A stretch of 64,000 nt of DNA from Chlorokybus atmophyticus (taxonomy: Eukaryota; Streptophyta; Chlorokybophyceae; Chlorokybales; Chlorokybaceae): assembly GCA_009103225.1 (NCBI GenBank), contig RHPI01001037.1:1874168-1938167 (forward strand). The letters are read 5' to 3'. Position 1 is the first letter of the stretch. Every line of letters starts with the position of its first letter. Under the pieces are notes generated by a model that saw nothing but the letters and a program-made list of their open reading frames with translations, ran no database searches and had not been told where the DNA came from. A program made the translations under genes and the position numbers. This document shows, in pieces, positions 1 to 11,900 of the stretch.

Positions 1-28
1 GGTGCCCAATTGGGTACAATTGGGCACC
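1..28. repeat. Short inverted repeat at window start
   Basis: Two 12-base arms (GGTGCCCAATTG and its exact reverse complement) flank a 4-base spacer, so the first 28 bases can form a hairpin. No function is evident. It could be the end of a foldback element cut by the window edge. Confidence 0.6.
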
Positions 29-607
29 TGGAAGGCTCACACAATCACGGGCAATTGCGACACATGGAATTCAGCCGTGTCGTATGCGATTGTTGTTGTG
101 GGGTGATGCAGCCTGCTCACCCGCCCCCGGTGATGGAGCTGGCGACTACCCTCAGCGCCGCCGTCCTCCTCCCACCACCCCGTTTGAACAAAGACGAGGA
201 GGACGAGGACAGTTTGGTGACGCCAGTCCTGGTGGTGTTGGCGGCGGCGGCGGTGAGGACGCCGCTCGCCGCCATGCTGCTGGCAGCAACAGCCACGCAC
301 GCGAGTGGCGGGAAGAGCTCCGTGCAATTGTGTGACACTCCTGTGTTGGGAGTGTTTGCATCACTGCAGTCTGATGGTATTGCTTACGTGGTTATGTTTT
401 TGTGCCAGCTGGCCGCGCCCACGTCAGTCTGTTATCGAGGGACCGGTCCAGCCACCGGTTCAACTGGCTGACGACCGGCTTTTTCTTGGCTCACCGGTCA
501 GGGGCTAAGGTTTAGGTTTAGGTTTAGGTTTAGGTTTAGGTTCAGGTTGGGCTTGGGCTTGGGCTTGGGTTTAGGCGGAGAGTGGCGTCCAGGCGGCGGT
601 GGCGGGG
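29..607. other. Upstream region of cpSRP54, no gene recognised
   Basis: Open frames here are low-complexity (Ala, Pro, Gly-rich) and match nothing I recognise. The stretch contains the TTTAGG array and G-rich minisatellite-like DNA just before the transit-peptide exon of cpSRP54, so it probably includes that gene's promoter and 5' UTR. Confidence 0.4.
506..575 (+). repeat. Interstitial telomere-like hexamer array
   Basis: About six tandem TTTAGG units run directly into degenerate TTCAGG and TTGGGC units. The plant-type telomere unit is the heptamer TTTAGGG, so this is a hexameric relative rather than a canonical telomere tract. It is interstitial, since a gene follows within 40 bases. Confidence 0.7.
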
Positions 608-3600
608 ATGGGGGTCATGGCGGGGGTGGGGATGGGGATAGGGGTCGGGGCGGGAGGAGTGTGCTTACTAACAAGGCGGCCTGCTGCTGCTGCTGCTGCT
701 GCTTCGGCATGGCTCACGACGTTGAAACCCGCTGCTGGAAGGAGCCATGCCGCCGCCGCCGTGCGGCTGGGGTCGCTCAGCAGCAGTGACGCCCTTGGCC
801 GAGTGAGCGCCGCATTAGCGCTTGATCACATTACGTTGTTCTGTTTCTCTCGATTGCCGAATTGACTGCTTTTGGGATGCCACATGTGTTGGTGGACACA
901 TTCATACCACATTGCATCTTGCCATTGTTGTCAAAGTCATCACATGCAGCCACAGACACGCACACACACGCTCGTGGTCGCGCACATACGCTCATGTGTG
1001 CCTAGCCACACACACACACACATAAACTCACACAAACACACTCGACTGTGCAGCGGAATGGGTTGAGGAGCGCAGTGTTTGGACAATGCCGACGCCAGCG
1101 CCAGAGTCCCCGCCTGCATGGCTTGCAGGTACCAACGCATGCGCATGCAGTGTTATTGCTTTGGGCTTTGTTTGCAGTATTGTCACAATTGACCACTTGG
1201 CAATGCCACCATTGGGCACTGGCAGGTCCGCGCAGATATGTTCGACGCATTGAGCGACAGGTTGGGAGAGGCGTGGAAGAAGCTGAGCGGGGCAGACAAG
1301 CTCGACCAAGACAACATCAAGGAGCCCATGAAGGAGATCAGGCGCGCCCTGCTTGAAGCCGATGTGAGTTCGGTGTCTATAAAAAACAATAACAAAGAAC
1401 CACACAAAATGCAGTGCGCTGTCTATGCATCCGTGAGAGTTTGTTTAGGGTCGGGGATACACATGCGCGCATGCGCACACTCACACCGTTATGCACACGC
1501 ACACACGCAAGCACGCGTATGCACTCGCACGTATACGCGCACCTATGTGTACACGCACGTGCACACGCATGCACGGACGCGCGCGGGCATACATGCACAT
1601 GCATGCGCGCGCACACTCGCACAACCATGCGTGCACTCATTCGCAAACATGGGTACAGGTCAGCTTGCCGGTTGTCCGTCGCTTCATCAAGCGCGTCGAG
1701 GACAAGGCCGTGGGCGTGTCCGTTCTCAAGGGCGTCAAGCCAGACCAACAGCTCGTCAAGGTGTGAGAGCGGTGCCACACACGCACGTTGACGCTGAGCT
1801 CGGTAGATCATCCCCACTCACCCTCTTTGCACCCCTCAGGTTGTGTACGACGAGCTCGCGTCTCTCATGGGCGGTGAGCAGCGCGGCCTCGAGTTCAGTA
1901 AAAAGGGTCCCACCGTCATTCTCATGGCGGGTCTTCAGGGCGTCGGCAAGACCACCGCCTGCGGCAAGCTCGCATTATACCTCCAACAGAAACAGGGCAA
2001 GTCCGTGGCTATGGTGGCCGCGGACGTGTACCGGCCCGCCGCCATCGACCAGCTCGTCACGCTCGGGAAACAGGTCGGCGTGCCCGTGTTCGAATTTGGA
2101 GCGGATGTGGACCCGGTCACCATCGCGAAGAGGGGAGTCGAGGAGGGGACCAAGGCGGGAGCGGACGTCGTCATCATCGATACGGCGGGAAGATTGCAGG
2201 CATGAGATGAGATGCATGTGCATGTTGTCGTTGCAGCAAGCAAGTGTCTCTCTAGCAAGAGCCTGTCCACGTGTATGCGTGTGTGTACGTGCGGACGCGT
2301 AACCTGAACATGTGTAGGTGAACAAGCAAATGATGGCGGAGCTGACCAACATCCGGAAGGCGGTGAAGCCGACAGAGACTCTGCTGGTCGTGGACGCGAT
2401 GACGGGGCAAGAAGCTGCAGGTCAGTGCGCCATTCTACGACACGAGCCATCACATACGGGAGCACTGAGCGCAGTAGTTTGACTGACTTTGGGATTTGTG
2501 CAGCACTGGTGGCGGCGTTCAACTCTGAGGTGGAGCTCACCGGCGCCATCCTCACGAAGCTGGATGGCGATGCTCGCGGTGGTGCCGCACTCAGTATCAA
2601 TGAGGTGGGCATTGTCTATCATGTCACGTCAAAGGAAAGTTGCACACACTCATTGGTGGCTTGGCGCAGGTGTCGGGCAAGCCAATCAAGTTTGTGGGTG
2701 TTGGTGAGAAGCTGACCGCGCTGGAGCCCTTTTACCCCGACCGCATGGCGCAGCGCATCCTCGGAATGGGCGACATCTTGTCGCTAGTCGAGAAGGCGCA
2801 AGACTCGGTGGGAGAACACACTATATACACGTAGTTTCAACTTGAACAACGGGGTTTTGGTCTGGCTCAATGACATGTGCGCAGGTTGATGAGGAGTCAG
2901 CGAAGAGGTTGAATGAGAAGATCCTTGAGGCCAAGTTCGACTTCAACGACTTTTTGCAGCAGATGGGCATGCTGAAGAAGATGGGCAACATGAGCGGGTT
3001 CATGAAGATGGTCCCCGGCATGAACAAGATGGTATGGCTCAGACCACACGTCACAGTACAAACACATTCAACCAAAGCTTGACCGCTGGAAGTTGTTGTG
3101 TTGCAGATACCACAAGGGCAGCTGAAGGAGGCCGAGAAGAGCATTGGTGTCATGGAGGTCATGATAAGCTCCATGACCAAAGGTGGGTGTGCAGTCATTG
3201 AAAGCAATAGATATTGGGTGTTGGGTGTTGACACCCTTGCCATTGGCGGTTGTGAGTGTGGACTCAGCGTGTTTATTATTTGGCTGCAGCCGAGCGCGCT
3301 GACCCCAATGTGGTGGCATCTTCCCCTTCGCGCAAAAGGCGAATAGCAAAGGGGTCCGGCAGAACAGAGCGCGAGGTACAGACGCACATGCACATGCACA
3401 CGCACACGCACACGCACGCAGTGGTGTCAGCATTAATCAAGAAACGCTTTTGACAGTTGTGATGATTGACGATTCACTACTTCAGGTCGTCTGACTCTTG
3501 GCTGGGTTTTTGTTTGGTGTTATTGTTGTGGCAGGTGCAAACGCTGTTGGCGCAGTTCGGTCAGCTTCGTTCTCAGATGCAATCCATGAGCAAGATGATG

Positions 3601-3866
3601 ATGGCGGGCGGGCCGGGACAGGTGCCCGGCGCGGGGTCCATGCCCTCCATGGATGAGATACTCACAGGCAACGTCCGAAAGGTGCGTGTTGTGTTGGGTG
3701 TTGAGTTTGGTTGGTTTGTTCATCACATAAAAAGTGTTGTTATCAATCCCCCCCGTCTTTGCAGGCTGCGCCTGGCAAAGCCAAGAGGAAAAAGTCGCGG
3801 CAACTCGAGGAGGCTGGAGCTAGACCAAAGGGCTTTGGCGGGGGAGGCGGGTTTGGGAAAAAGTAG
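608..3866 (+). CDS. cpSRP54: Chloroplast signal recognition particle 54 kDa GTPase (cpSRP54)
   Basis: This SRP GTPase works in the plastid stroma, targeting light-harvesting and nascent thylakoid proteins with cpSRP43 and cpFtsY. Twelve exons read in one frame: 608-802, 1226-1363, 1659-1760, 1840-2199, 2318-2420, 2504-2604, 2670-2807, 2885-3031, 3107-3182, 3290-3375, 3535-3681 and 3765-3866, about 564 residues. Exon 1 is Ala/Arg/Ser-rich and fits a transit peptide; exon 2 opens [11 protein letters not shown], matching the mature plant start. The NG domain shows GLQGVGKTT (P-loop), [17 protein letters not shown] and [10 protein letters not shown]; a Met-rich M domain ([16 protein letters not shown]) follows, then a basic Gly-rich tail. 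The bacterial Ffh-like sequence separates it from cytosolic SRP54. Intron 4 uses a GC donor (2200). The exact start (608 or 617) is uncertain. Confidence 0.93.
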
Positions 3867-4261
3867 TAGTGGAGTGGATTTTGATGTTGATGATGTTAAT
3901 GTTGGGGTTAGTCCCTGTTTAGCGGCGGCGGCTGGGGCGTGTATGCAATCTCATCTAGCAGCGTAGCGTAGAGGTAAAAAAACGCAGTCTTTACTGAGTA
4001 GGGACTGGTTTTGCATCAGTGCACCATTGTGGGCATTATTATGATCAACCATATGTCTGTTGATGATGTTCACAACAGGCCATACTTTCTTTCATCACAC
4101 AGTAACAATGTCTCTGCCTGCAGTCGTATGGTCTAGTCTAGACAACAATACCTTAGCAATAATGTCATCAATGCAATATCATGGTGGTACAGCGAGTAAC
4201 AGCCGCTACGCTACATCATTGCATCCACCCTAAGCGCCACTGATAGCCCCTTTTGTCGGCC

Positions 4262-5304
4262 TTACGTGAACCTGATGATGATGGGCACGAAGATGAACAG
4301 CAGGAGGACGAGCACAACGATGGCCACGATGATCTTGACCTGCACATGTGTAACAATATTGGTAACGATGATGATGATTGTTGTGGGATTGATGTGGAGG
4401 AGGGCATGTTGGTTTGGGGTCTTTCTCTCACCTTGAAGTTGCGCCACCACATCTGGTTTTTGAGGGATTTGCTCTGGGTCTGGAAGCGCTGCGCGTCTAA
4501 CCTCAGGGCCTCTGCGCAGTGGCAATATAGTGTCAAGTCGTGAGGCAAGCAGGGTGTTGTTGTGTCGATCGCACACATTCATACTTTGGACTTGTACACA
4601 CACACACATGTCTCCGCCCTACGTACCGCTCTTGTTCTCGACACTCTTGATATTCTCCGTGTTAGCCAGCACCTTGTTGATATTCCCCTCCATGACCGCC
4701 TTGACCTCATCCACCTTCATCCCCACCGCGGTGATCTTATCCACTTGAGACAGATCCGCATACCTCAGGCACAGCTCCTTCATGAACCCTGTGCACTGCT
4801 TAGTGAGCGCTCCCGCCCCGGCCGCGTTGCCGACCAGGTTGGCGAGGTCGTTGCCGAGGTCGCTGCGGGCGCGGTCGCGGAGGTCCTGCAAGAGGCGGAA
4901 GGCGCTGCGGCGAGGGTAGGAGGCGGAGGTGACGACGGCGAAGACCTCGGCGTCCTGGGAATGGAGGTGGAGGGTGCCCACACGCTCGTTCACCGTCACG
5001 GTCAGCTGGCTGTTGGCCTTGAGGTTACCGGAACCCACCACGCGACCGACGGTCTCGAGACACTGGGAGAGTGGGTGGGTGGGTGGGTGGGTGGGAGGGG
5101 GGTATTCACTGCTCATGTGTGTGTGTGTGTACTTACTTCTGGGTCGGCGTGCTTGTGGGCCCAGGAGGCGACCACCACGCCGTCGCTCAGTCGCGACAGC
5201 GTGCAGAACCGTACATTGGGCCCGCCGCCGCCGCCGTTGCTCCCCTGCTCAACATCATCATCATCATCATCACAATCAATGTGGTGATCTGCATCTGCAT
5301 CCAT
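4262..5304 (-). CDS. Longin-domain R-SNARE, VAMP7-like, with Asn at the zero layer
   Basis: A vesicle SNARE that would pair with Q-SNAREs on endosome, vacuole or plasma membrane. Exons on the minus strand are about 5304-5137, 5062-4627, 4511-4432 and 4339-4262, all in frame. An N-terminal longin domain (VRFCTLSRLSDGVVVASW onward) precedes a SNARE motif and a C-terminal anchor (VKIIVAIVVLVLLLFIFVP) with only a few residues after it. The conserved SNARE stretch reads VKAVMEGNINKVLANTENI. Where VAMP7 proteins have L-D/E-R-G-E, this has L-A-N-T-E, so the central Arg is replaced by Asn. The first exon is uncertain: the frame before the longin domain is an Asp-rich stretch from a trinucleotide repeat, and the true ATG may lie in an unrecognised upstream exon. 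Confidence 0.85.
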
Positions 5305-6768
5305 GCACTCTGCATTATGCCTGAAGCACCCAATCACCCTCACTCCCACTCGCATCCTGACTCACCATTGCGCTTCACGCACAGGGTCTGATCCCTGTCT
5401 TCTCCTAGACCGCCTTCCCGAGCAGCTCAGCCACAAAATTATTGACTATAATCAACAAACCGCTAAGGGCGTGTGTGTACACCTAAGCGCGGGTAATGTA
5501 GCCCTTACGGGCTATGTGTGTATGTGTATCCTCCCACAGCAGCCAGATCAGGTGTCTCCGACCCTCTTCAGCAACCTGGCGATGTCGCCCCCAACGCTAC
5601 ACAGAAGACACACACAATCAAGCGCTTCTTTCACACCAAACACCCTCCTGACGCTCCCCCCGCCGCCGCCGTCAACGATACCGTCGCCGCTGCTAAGGTC
5701 AAGGCTAGGCAGGCCGCCACGCGGCAAGTTTGACGCGGGGTGCTGGGGGTCACGTGACAGAATACAATGCCCCTTCGCGGAGTTGTAGTGCCGTTTCACA
5801 GCGTGCGGCGCACAAGCAGGGTCGGGGACCCCCAAAGCGGCTGCAGCAAGCGGGATCTGGTTGACTGGACCCGATCGGGGTTGAGAGGTTTACGTCATGC
5901 GTCACGGTAAGAGAATCTGGTTGGCGTGACGCCTGTGTGGTGTGGTCGTTACGGGCGGCGGCCACATTGGCGTTGGCGGCGGCGTTGGCGGCAGCGGTGC
6001 GGAGCGCGCTGCTGGCGATACTTGTAGCTGAGTAAGTCTGGATGCATGCTCCGATGAGTTGACAATATGTGTGCATCCGGAGATGTGTGCCGTTGTCGTG
6101 GCCAGCACATCAGCCCGCATGTGCGCTCAGTGTTGACAACCAGGCCAAGGAACAAGGTGTTGGTCTCACAGTGACAGATAAACTTGATATACGTCCTCGA
6201 TTCATGCAACAAGATATAGTGCGAGCAGTGGGTTGTGGTGTTTTCTCGTCTCATGCCAACGATGGGCACATCAACTTTGAGCCACTCTATCTGCGATGTC
6301 TACCCCACCGAAGCCATGCACCTGGTGCATTGGCCGTGTGCAACAATCCACCGCACGTATCATGTGTTGAGCACAAGTTTACGAGTAGTCAGTCTATGAC
6401 AGTGTCCATACTTGATGCACAAGTGTGAAGTGTGAAAGCAGCAAGCATGGCTACCAATCACCAGTTGAGCTGGTTGTTCGGCGTGTTAATGCATGCAGTT
6501 ACTTGTTGATCACAATGCATTGCTTTGGGTGTCTTAACATACCACAACATAATCATACCACAACACAAGTGTAAAAGCAAGTGCATCAGCAGACTCCCTT
6601 TTCCGTTTAGTTTTGAGTTAACACTCAGCATAGTCTTCACGCGCATTGACTTATATGTTGTGGTGCACTGCAGCGGCGGTGACCATGCCTCGCTAGGCTT
6701 CAACACCAGTGCGCGCTCCCGCATACCAACGTGTCACAAGCACACTTGACACAACATCACCCACCACC
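5305..6768. other. Intergenic region with a possible small plus-strand ORF
   Basis: Around 5385-5733 the plus strand keeps a protein-like frame: LLDRLPEQLSHKIIDY resembles the start of an F-box, and, after a possible intron ending at 5540, HTIKRFFHTKHP resembles a PIP-box core (IxxFF) without its Gln. A stop follows at 5731. No clear start codon or homolog is recognised. The rest (5740-6768) shows only unconvincing frames and should contain the ALG7 promoter. Confidence 0.3.
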
Positions 6769-8768
6769 ATGCCTTACGAGCTGCGCTCCCGCGCGAGGCA
6801 AGGCCCCGCCACGCCATTGAAAGATGCATCAGGCGCCACATCATCAACTCCCTCCTTAACAACTCCTGCGCGCCCAACAGCTCCACCCCCAACAACAACA
6901 CTAACGACACCCCCGCCGACACCACCCCCAACAGCCACAACAACAGCAGCAACATCAACAACCCAACAACAGCGCCGCAGCGAGCTCGCTGCGCTGGGCT
7001 TGCTCCCTCTCCTGCCTGCGCTGTGGGTGGTTGTCACGAATCTCAACAACAGTAGTGTGGACTTGTGGCCGGTGGGGTTGTCGGCGGGCGTGGCTGGCGC
7101 GGGAGCTCTACTCACCACACGCATGATACCTGTCACCATGCAGTACATGCTCAGGAGGGGACTATCAGGACTTGACATCAACAAAAGGGGATCATCGGCA
7201 GGCACCAACCCCGTGTGAGTGTGCTTTTACTTGTGATGCTCAGCAACAATCGACAGCATACATGCATGCACACATACATACACATTCACCTGTATACACA
7301 CTTACATGCACGCGCGCGCACGCACACATATTATGATTGACTGTTGTGCGCAGGCCGGAGTCGTTGGGTCTTGTGTCTGGCATCATGTTTCTTGTGTGCG
7401 TGATCGTGTTCCAGCACTTTTACTTCTCCAGCGACTCCACGTGGCTCGTCCAGTACAACGCCGCCCTCGCCTCCATATGCTTCATGCTATTCCTGGTGCG
7501 GGACTCCACTCTTCACACACAATCACACATACCTTATCACGTACTCAGACACAATAATGCAGGGTTTTGTGGACGACGTGTTGGACATCCCGTGGCGCTA
7601 CAAGTTGCTTCTCCCCGCCGTGGCCGCCCTCCCGCTGCTCGTATCATACTCGGGCTCCACCGCCATCAGCATACCAAAGCCTCTGCGGGACATCATTGGC
7701 CATGATCTGATTCAGCTCGGTATGTTGTGTTGTATGGACAGTTGAGTGAGTGAGTGAGTGAGTGAGTGAGAGAGACTCCAGGCATGCCTCACATTATCCA
7801 ACACTGGCTTGTCTCGTGTGCTGTAGGGTGGATGTACAAGTTGTACATGGCGTTGTGGGCGGTGTTCTGCTCCAACGCGGTCAACATCCTCGCCGGGGTG
7901 AACGGGCTCGAGGCCGGCCAATCGTACGTGACAGCGTGCGCGGTATGCCTCCCACACTTGCAACTACTGTGTTACGCGTGCAAGTGTTTGAGTGGGTGTT
8001 AACAATGCGCGCGCAGGTGTTGGCTTTGAACTTGACCATGCTGGGTGGGGCTGCTGTTGGCAACGTGCACGTTCGGGACGCGCACCTCTTCTCCGCGTTC
8101 ATAATGCTGCCGTTCATTTCCACCACATTTGCGTTGCTCACCTTCAACTGGTAACAACAACAACCCAACATTGAGGTTGCCGCTTCCGGTCATCACACCC
8201 CTTGCACATGACTGATGTGTTGGGTGGCGGTAGGTACCCGTCATCGGTGTTTGTGGGCGACACGTTTGCGTACTTTGCGGGCATGACGCTGGCGGTGTCG
8301 AGCATCCTCGGCCACTTCACCGAGACGATGGTGATATTCTTCATCCCGCAGATATTCAACTTCCTCTACTCCGTCCCGCAGGTGAGAGAGGTCAATGAGG
8401 CCCAACGCAAAATGCTCCTACACGCACACGCACATGCACGCGCACGCGTCTCTCTGTGCAAGCAGCACACGTGATATTTCTACCGATACATGCAACCACA
8501 CTACTTCCAACTCACATCACTCTCATCGTCACATATCTGCGTTCAGTTGTTCAAGTGGGTTCCATGTCCTCGCCACCGCCTCCCCCGCTTCGACCCCTCA
8601 ACGGGTCTCCTCCACGGCAGCGACGACATGAACCTGCTCAACCTGACGCTGCGGGTGGGGGGACCCTGCACCGAGAAGGCCGTCGTTGTGCGGCTGCTGG
8701 GAATCCAGGCGGCGTGCTGTGCGCTGGGGTTCGTGCTGCGCTTCGCACTTACGGGCGTATACAAGTAG
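6769..8768 (+). CDS. ALG7: UDP-GlcNAc:dolichyl-phosphate GlcNAc-1-phosphotransferase
   Basis: This ER membrane enzyme (ALG7/DPAGT1) adds GlcNAc-1-P from UDP-GlcNAc to dolichyl phosphate, the first step of N-glycan precursor assembly; it is the tunicamycin target. Seven exons (6769-7214, 7354-7495, 7563-7719, 7827-7942, 8017-8150, 8234-8381, 8547-8768) join in frame to about 454 residues with many hydrophobic segments. Diagnostic motifs are [35 protein letters not shown] and [16 protein letters not shown], followed by a C-terminal [15 protein letters not shown] loop. The first 70 residues are Pro/Thr-rich low-complexity sequence before the first membrane helix, longer than in animal and yeast enzymes. 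The start at 6769 has CACC just upstream and no competing ATG in frame. Confidence 0.95.
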
Positions 8769-8986
8769 ACACGAGTTTGGTAATCTGAACAACTCTGTAA
8801 TTAATTGACTATGGGTTGCGTTGCGCTCCCGGGCATGTCATTGGACGCAGATGCAGGTTGGTGCGCAACACACATGTATACGTGCGTAGGTGCGGACATG
8901 CACACATGCGCACACATACAAACACGTGCATATAAAGCCTCGTTCAACTGTACATCCATCATACACGCATAATCGAGCTCCTGCGG
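8769..8986. other. Short convergent intergenic spacer
   Basis: This spacer of about 220 bases separates the convergent 3' ends of ALG7 and the CPC1-like gene. It contains TG/CA-rich sequence and no gene. Confidence 0.5.
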
Positions 8987-11900
8987 CTATGAATCTGCCG
9001 CGCTGTGTGCTTCGCTATCTGCCTTTTGCTCGGCTTCTGCCGCAGCGGCGGCCTCGTCTGCACGCGTAAGTATCATCGCGCACGGGTCCTGCGCGACGTA
9101 CGCGTTCAGCAACACCGCGAGCTCCGGCCTCCCATCAGCTAGCCGTATGAGGCTCTCGAGCGACACGCCCTTCTGCGTAACATCATCACCCTCTCCCTGG
9201 CTTTCTTCCTTCCCTCCCTCTTGTCCCTCAGCCATTAACTCCTGCGGGTCCAATGTGCGTAAGTTGTGTCACATGCTTGACTGGAATGCGTAAGCGATGT
9301 TGTGTTTGGTGTGAGCCCTCACCTGTATGTCAATCGTGTTGGGCGTGGCGCTGTCCACGTTCCCCATGGAGATCAGCTTCCCTAGCTGCGTGGCATCCAA
9401 CCTAGACAGCAAAGAGAAGACTCAGTTACACACACACACCGTCAACTACTCTGCGTACACATCGACACAACATCCCAACATATACCACCATCTCACCTCT
9501 CTGCTCCCAGTGCCGCAAACGCCTTCTCCATCCCCCTCGCCACATCCTCCCCTCCACATACCCCCACCAGCATCGCTCCCTCCACATCTCCCACCCTGGC
9601 CGACTCCTCCGCTACCCTGTGGGCCTCCCTGGCGGCGTGCTTGGCGGCGCGAGCGGCCACGCGGGCGGCGGCCAGGGCGGCGGCGGCCTTCTCCGCGGCG
9701 GCGGCGGCGGCCTTCTCGGCCGCGGCGGGGTTGGACTTGTGGGCGGCGGGGACCTTTTCCGGGACGGGAGCCTTGGAGAGGAGGTCGGAGAGGGTGGTGC
9801 GGGCGTGGGAGGACTCGGATGCGAGGGTGAGAGCGCGAGAGGAGAGGGTGGGGTCCTTGTGGCTGAAGGCGTCGAAGAGGATGTCTTTGACTGCGGCCGG
9901 GTAGTCGAACTCGCCCTCTTCAAGTGATTGGTCAAACCACCATCGTGTGGCCACCCACTCTTCTCTCCGAACACCTGCTCGTGTATCCGCCCTCTCCTGC
10001 TGCTCGGTCTCGCCTTCTTTTTCCTCCCGCGCTGCCGTTGAACTCGCCAACAAAGCTGCCATGTCAACCACCACATGAGTGACTATAGCTCTCACGCACA
10101 TCTACCCGTGCGCGCATGCAAGCGTACCTTCTCTGAGCGCGGCGATGTCGGCCGCGCTCGCAGCGGCGAGCTTGCCCCCAAGTGTTGCGCCAGTGAGGGC
10201 CACGACCGCGCGCCGCCAGTCCAACACGCCGCTGCCCGTGGGGTCAAGAAGTGCCAACGCAGCCTGGGAAGCAGAGAGGAAGAGTGTTGGGATGTGCTTA
10301 CAATGTTGTTGTTGCCTGCTTGTGGGAAGAGAGCGCGTGGCGTTCGTACTTGTAAGGTGGGTTCGTCGGCGGAGGCCCACTCTGCGGGTATGGTGCTCGG
10401 GGACTCCGTCTCGGACTCTGCAGCGCGGGTTGGTTGGTATGTGGCAAGGCATGTGCTTCTGGTGTGTGGTCAAACAAGGTGAGTCACTGCTCACCTGAGC
10501 TCGAGATGCTCGCCAGCTGGCGCACGAGCTCTGCAGCCTCAGTGACTGGAATCACCCCTGAGAAGAATGTTGCAACACTCAGCGACGACACACTCATCAC
10601 TTGTGCTGCGATCACGCAACACCACAATCTCGCATGTGATCACACACCTGTCGGCGCCGACGCTTTGAACGCCTTCACCAACGCTCTCAATCCCGCACAC
10701 GTGAAAGCCCCCCTCACCGGCGCAGGGCCCTCCTTCACCGGCTCCGGCGGCTTCACCACACCAACAACACAATTACCACATGTACTCGTATCTCACACAC
10801 ATAGGACTATACATCCACCCAATCCCTTACCAGCAAGTAGTCGTTGGTGTCGACGGCGAACGCGACTCCGATTAGAGTGAGTCTGTACGGTAGGGGTCGC
10901 GCGGCTTGTATGGACTCCATCACGACGCCCATCGCGGCCGTGACGGCGTCGCACTCGGCGGCGTAACGAGCGTCGCCCCAACGACGCATGCACGCGTGAG
11001 CGCGGTGGGGGACGGAGATGAGGTCGCCGATGTATGATGCGCCACGCCTGAAGTGGGTGGGTGGGTGCGTGGGCGTGAGCGTGGGCGTGCAGGTGCGCAT
11101 GTGTAGATATGTGTGAGAATGCTTGCGTGTGTGCGTGTGTGTGGCATATGTGTGGCCCTACCGTGCGATGCGCTCCAGTGCGGCTGCCAAGGCCGAGTCC
11201 TCGCGCAAGCATGCGTCCCTCAGCTCCCCTTCCGCGGCCGCCCGGTTCAGGGCCGCCTGCTGCTGCTCGCTCGGGTTCGGGCCCTCGGGTCCCGACGATG
11301 GTGCGGGTGCCGGCAGAGGCGGCGGCTTGTTCAGCACTGATAGGGCGAGGTACAACGCCTGTACAGGAGAGCATTANCGGATGCGAGGGTGAGAGCGCGA
11401 GAGGAGAGGGTGGGGTCCTTGTGGCTGAAGGCGTCGAAGAGGATGTCTTTGACTGCGGCCGGGTAGTCGAACTCGCCCTCTTCAAGTGATTGGTCAAACC
11501 ACCATCGTGTGGCCACCCACTCTTCTCTCCGAACACCTGCTCGTGTATCCGCCCTCTCCTGCTGCTCGGTCTCGCCTTCTTTTTCCTCCCGCGCTGCCGT
11601 TGAACTCGCCAACAAAGCTGCCATGTCAACCACCACATGAGTGACTATAGCTCTCACGCACATCTACACGTGCGCGCATGCAAGCGTACCTTCTCTGAGC
11701 GCGGCGATGTCGGCCGCGCTCGCAGCGGCGAGCTTGCCCCCAAGTGTTGCGCCAGTGAGGGCCACGACCGCGCGCCGCCAGTCCAACACGCCGCTGCCCG
11801 TGGGGTCAAGAAGTGCCAACGCAGCCTGGGAAGCAGAGAGGAAGAGTGTTGGGATGTGCTTACAATGTTGTTGTTGCCTGCTTGTGGGAAGAGAGCGCGT

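Noticed and set aside
10-471. Long plus-strand open frame at the window start
   Set aside because: Low-complexity Ala/Pro/Thr composition, open also on the other strand, no homology or splice pattern. Treated as chance in GC-rich DNA.
506-575. Chromosome end (telomere)
   Set aside because: The array is short, degenerate and followed at once by a conserved gene, with 505 bases of unique sequence before it.
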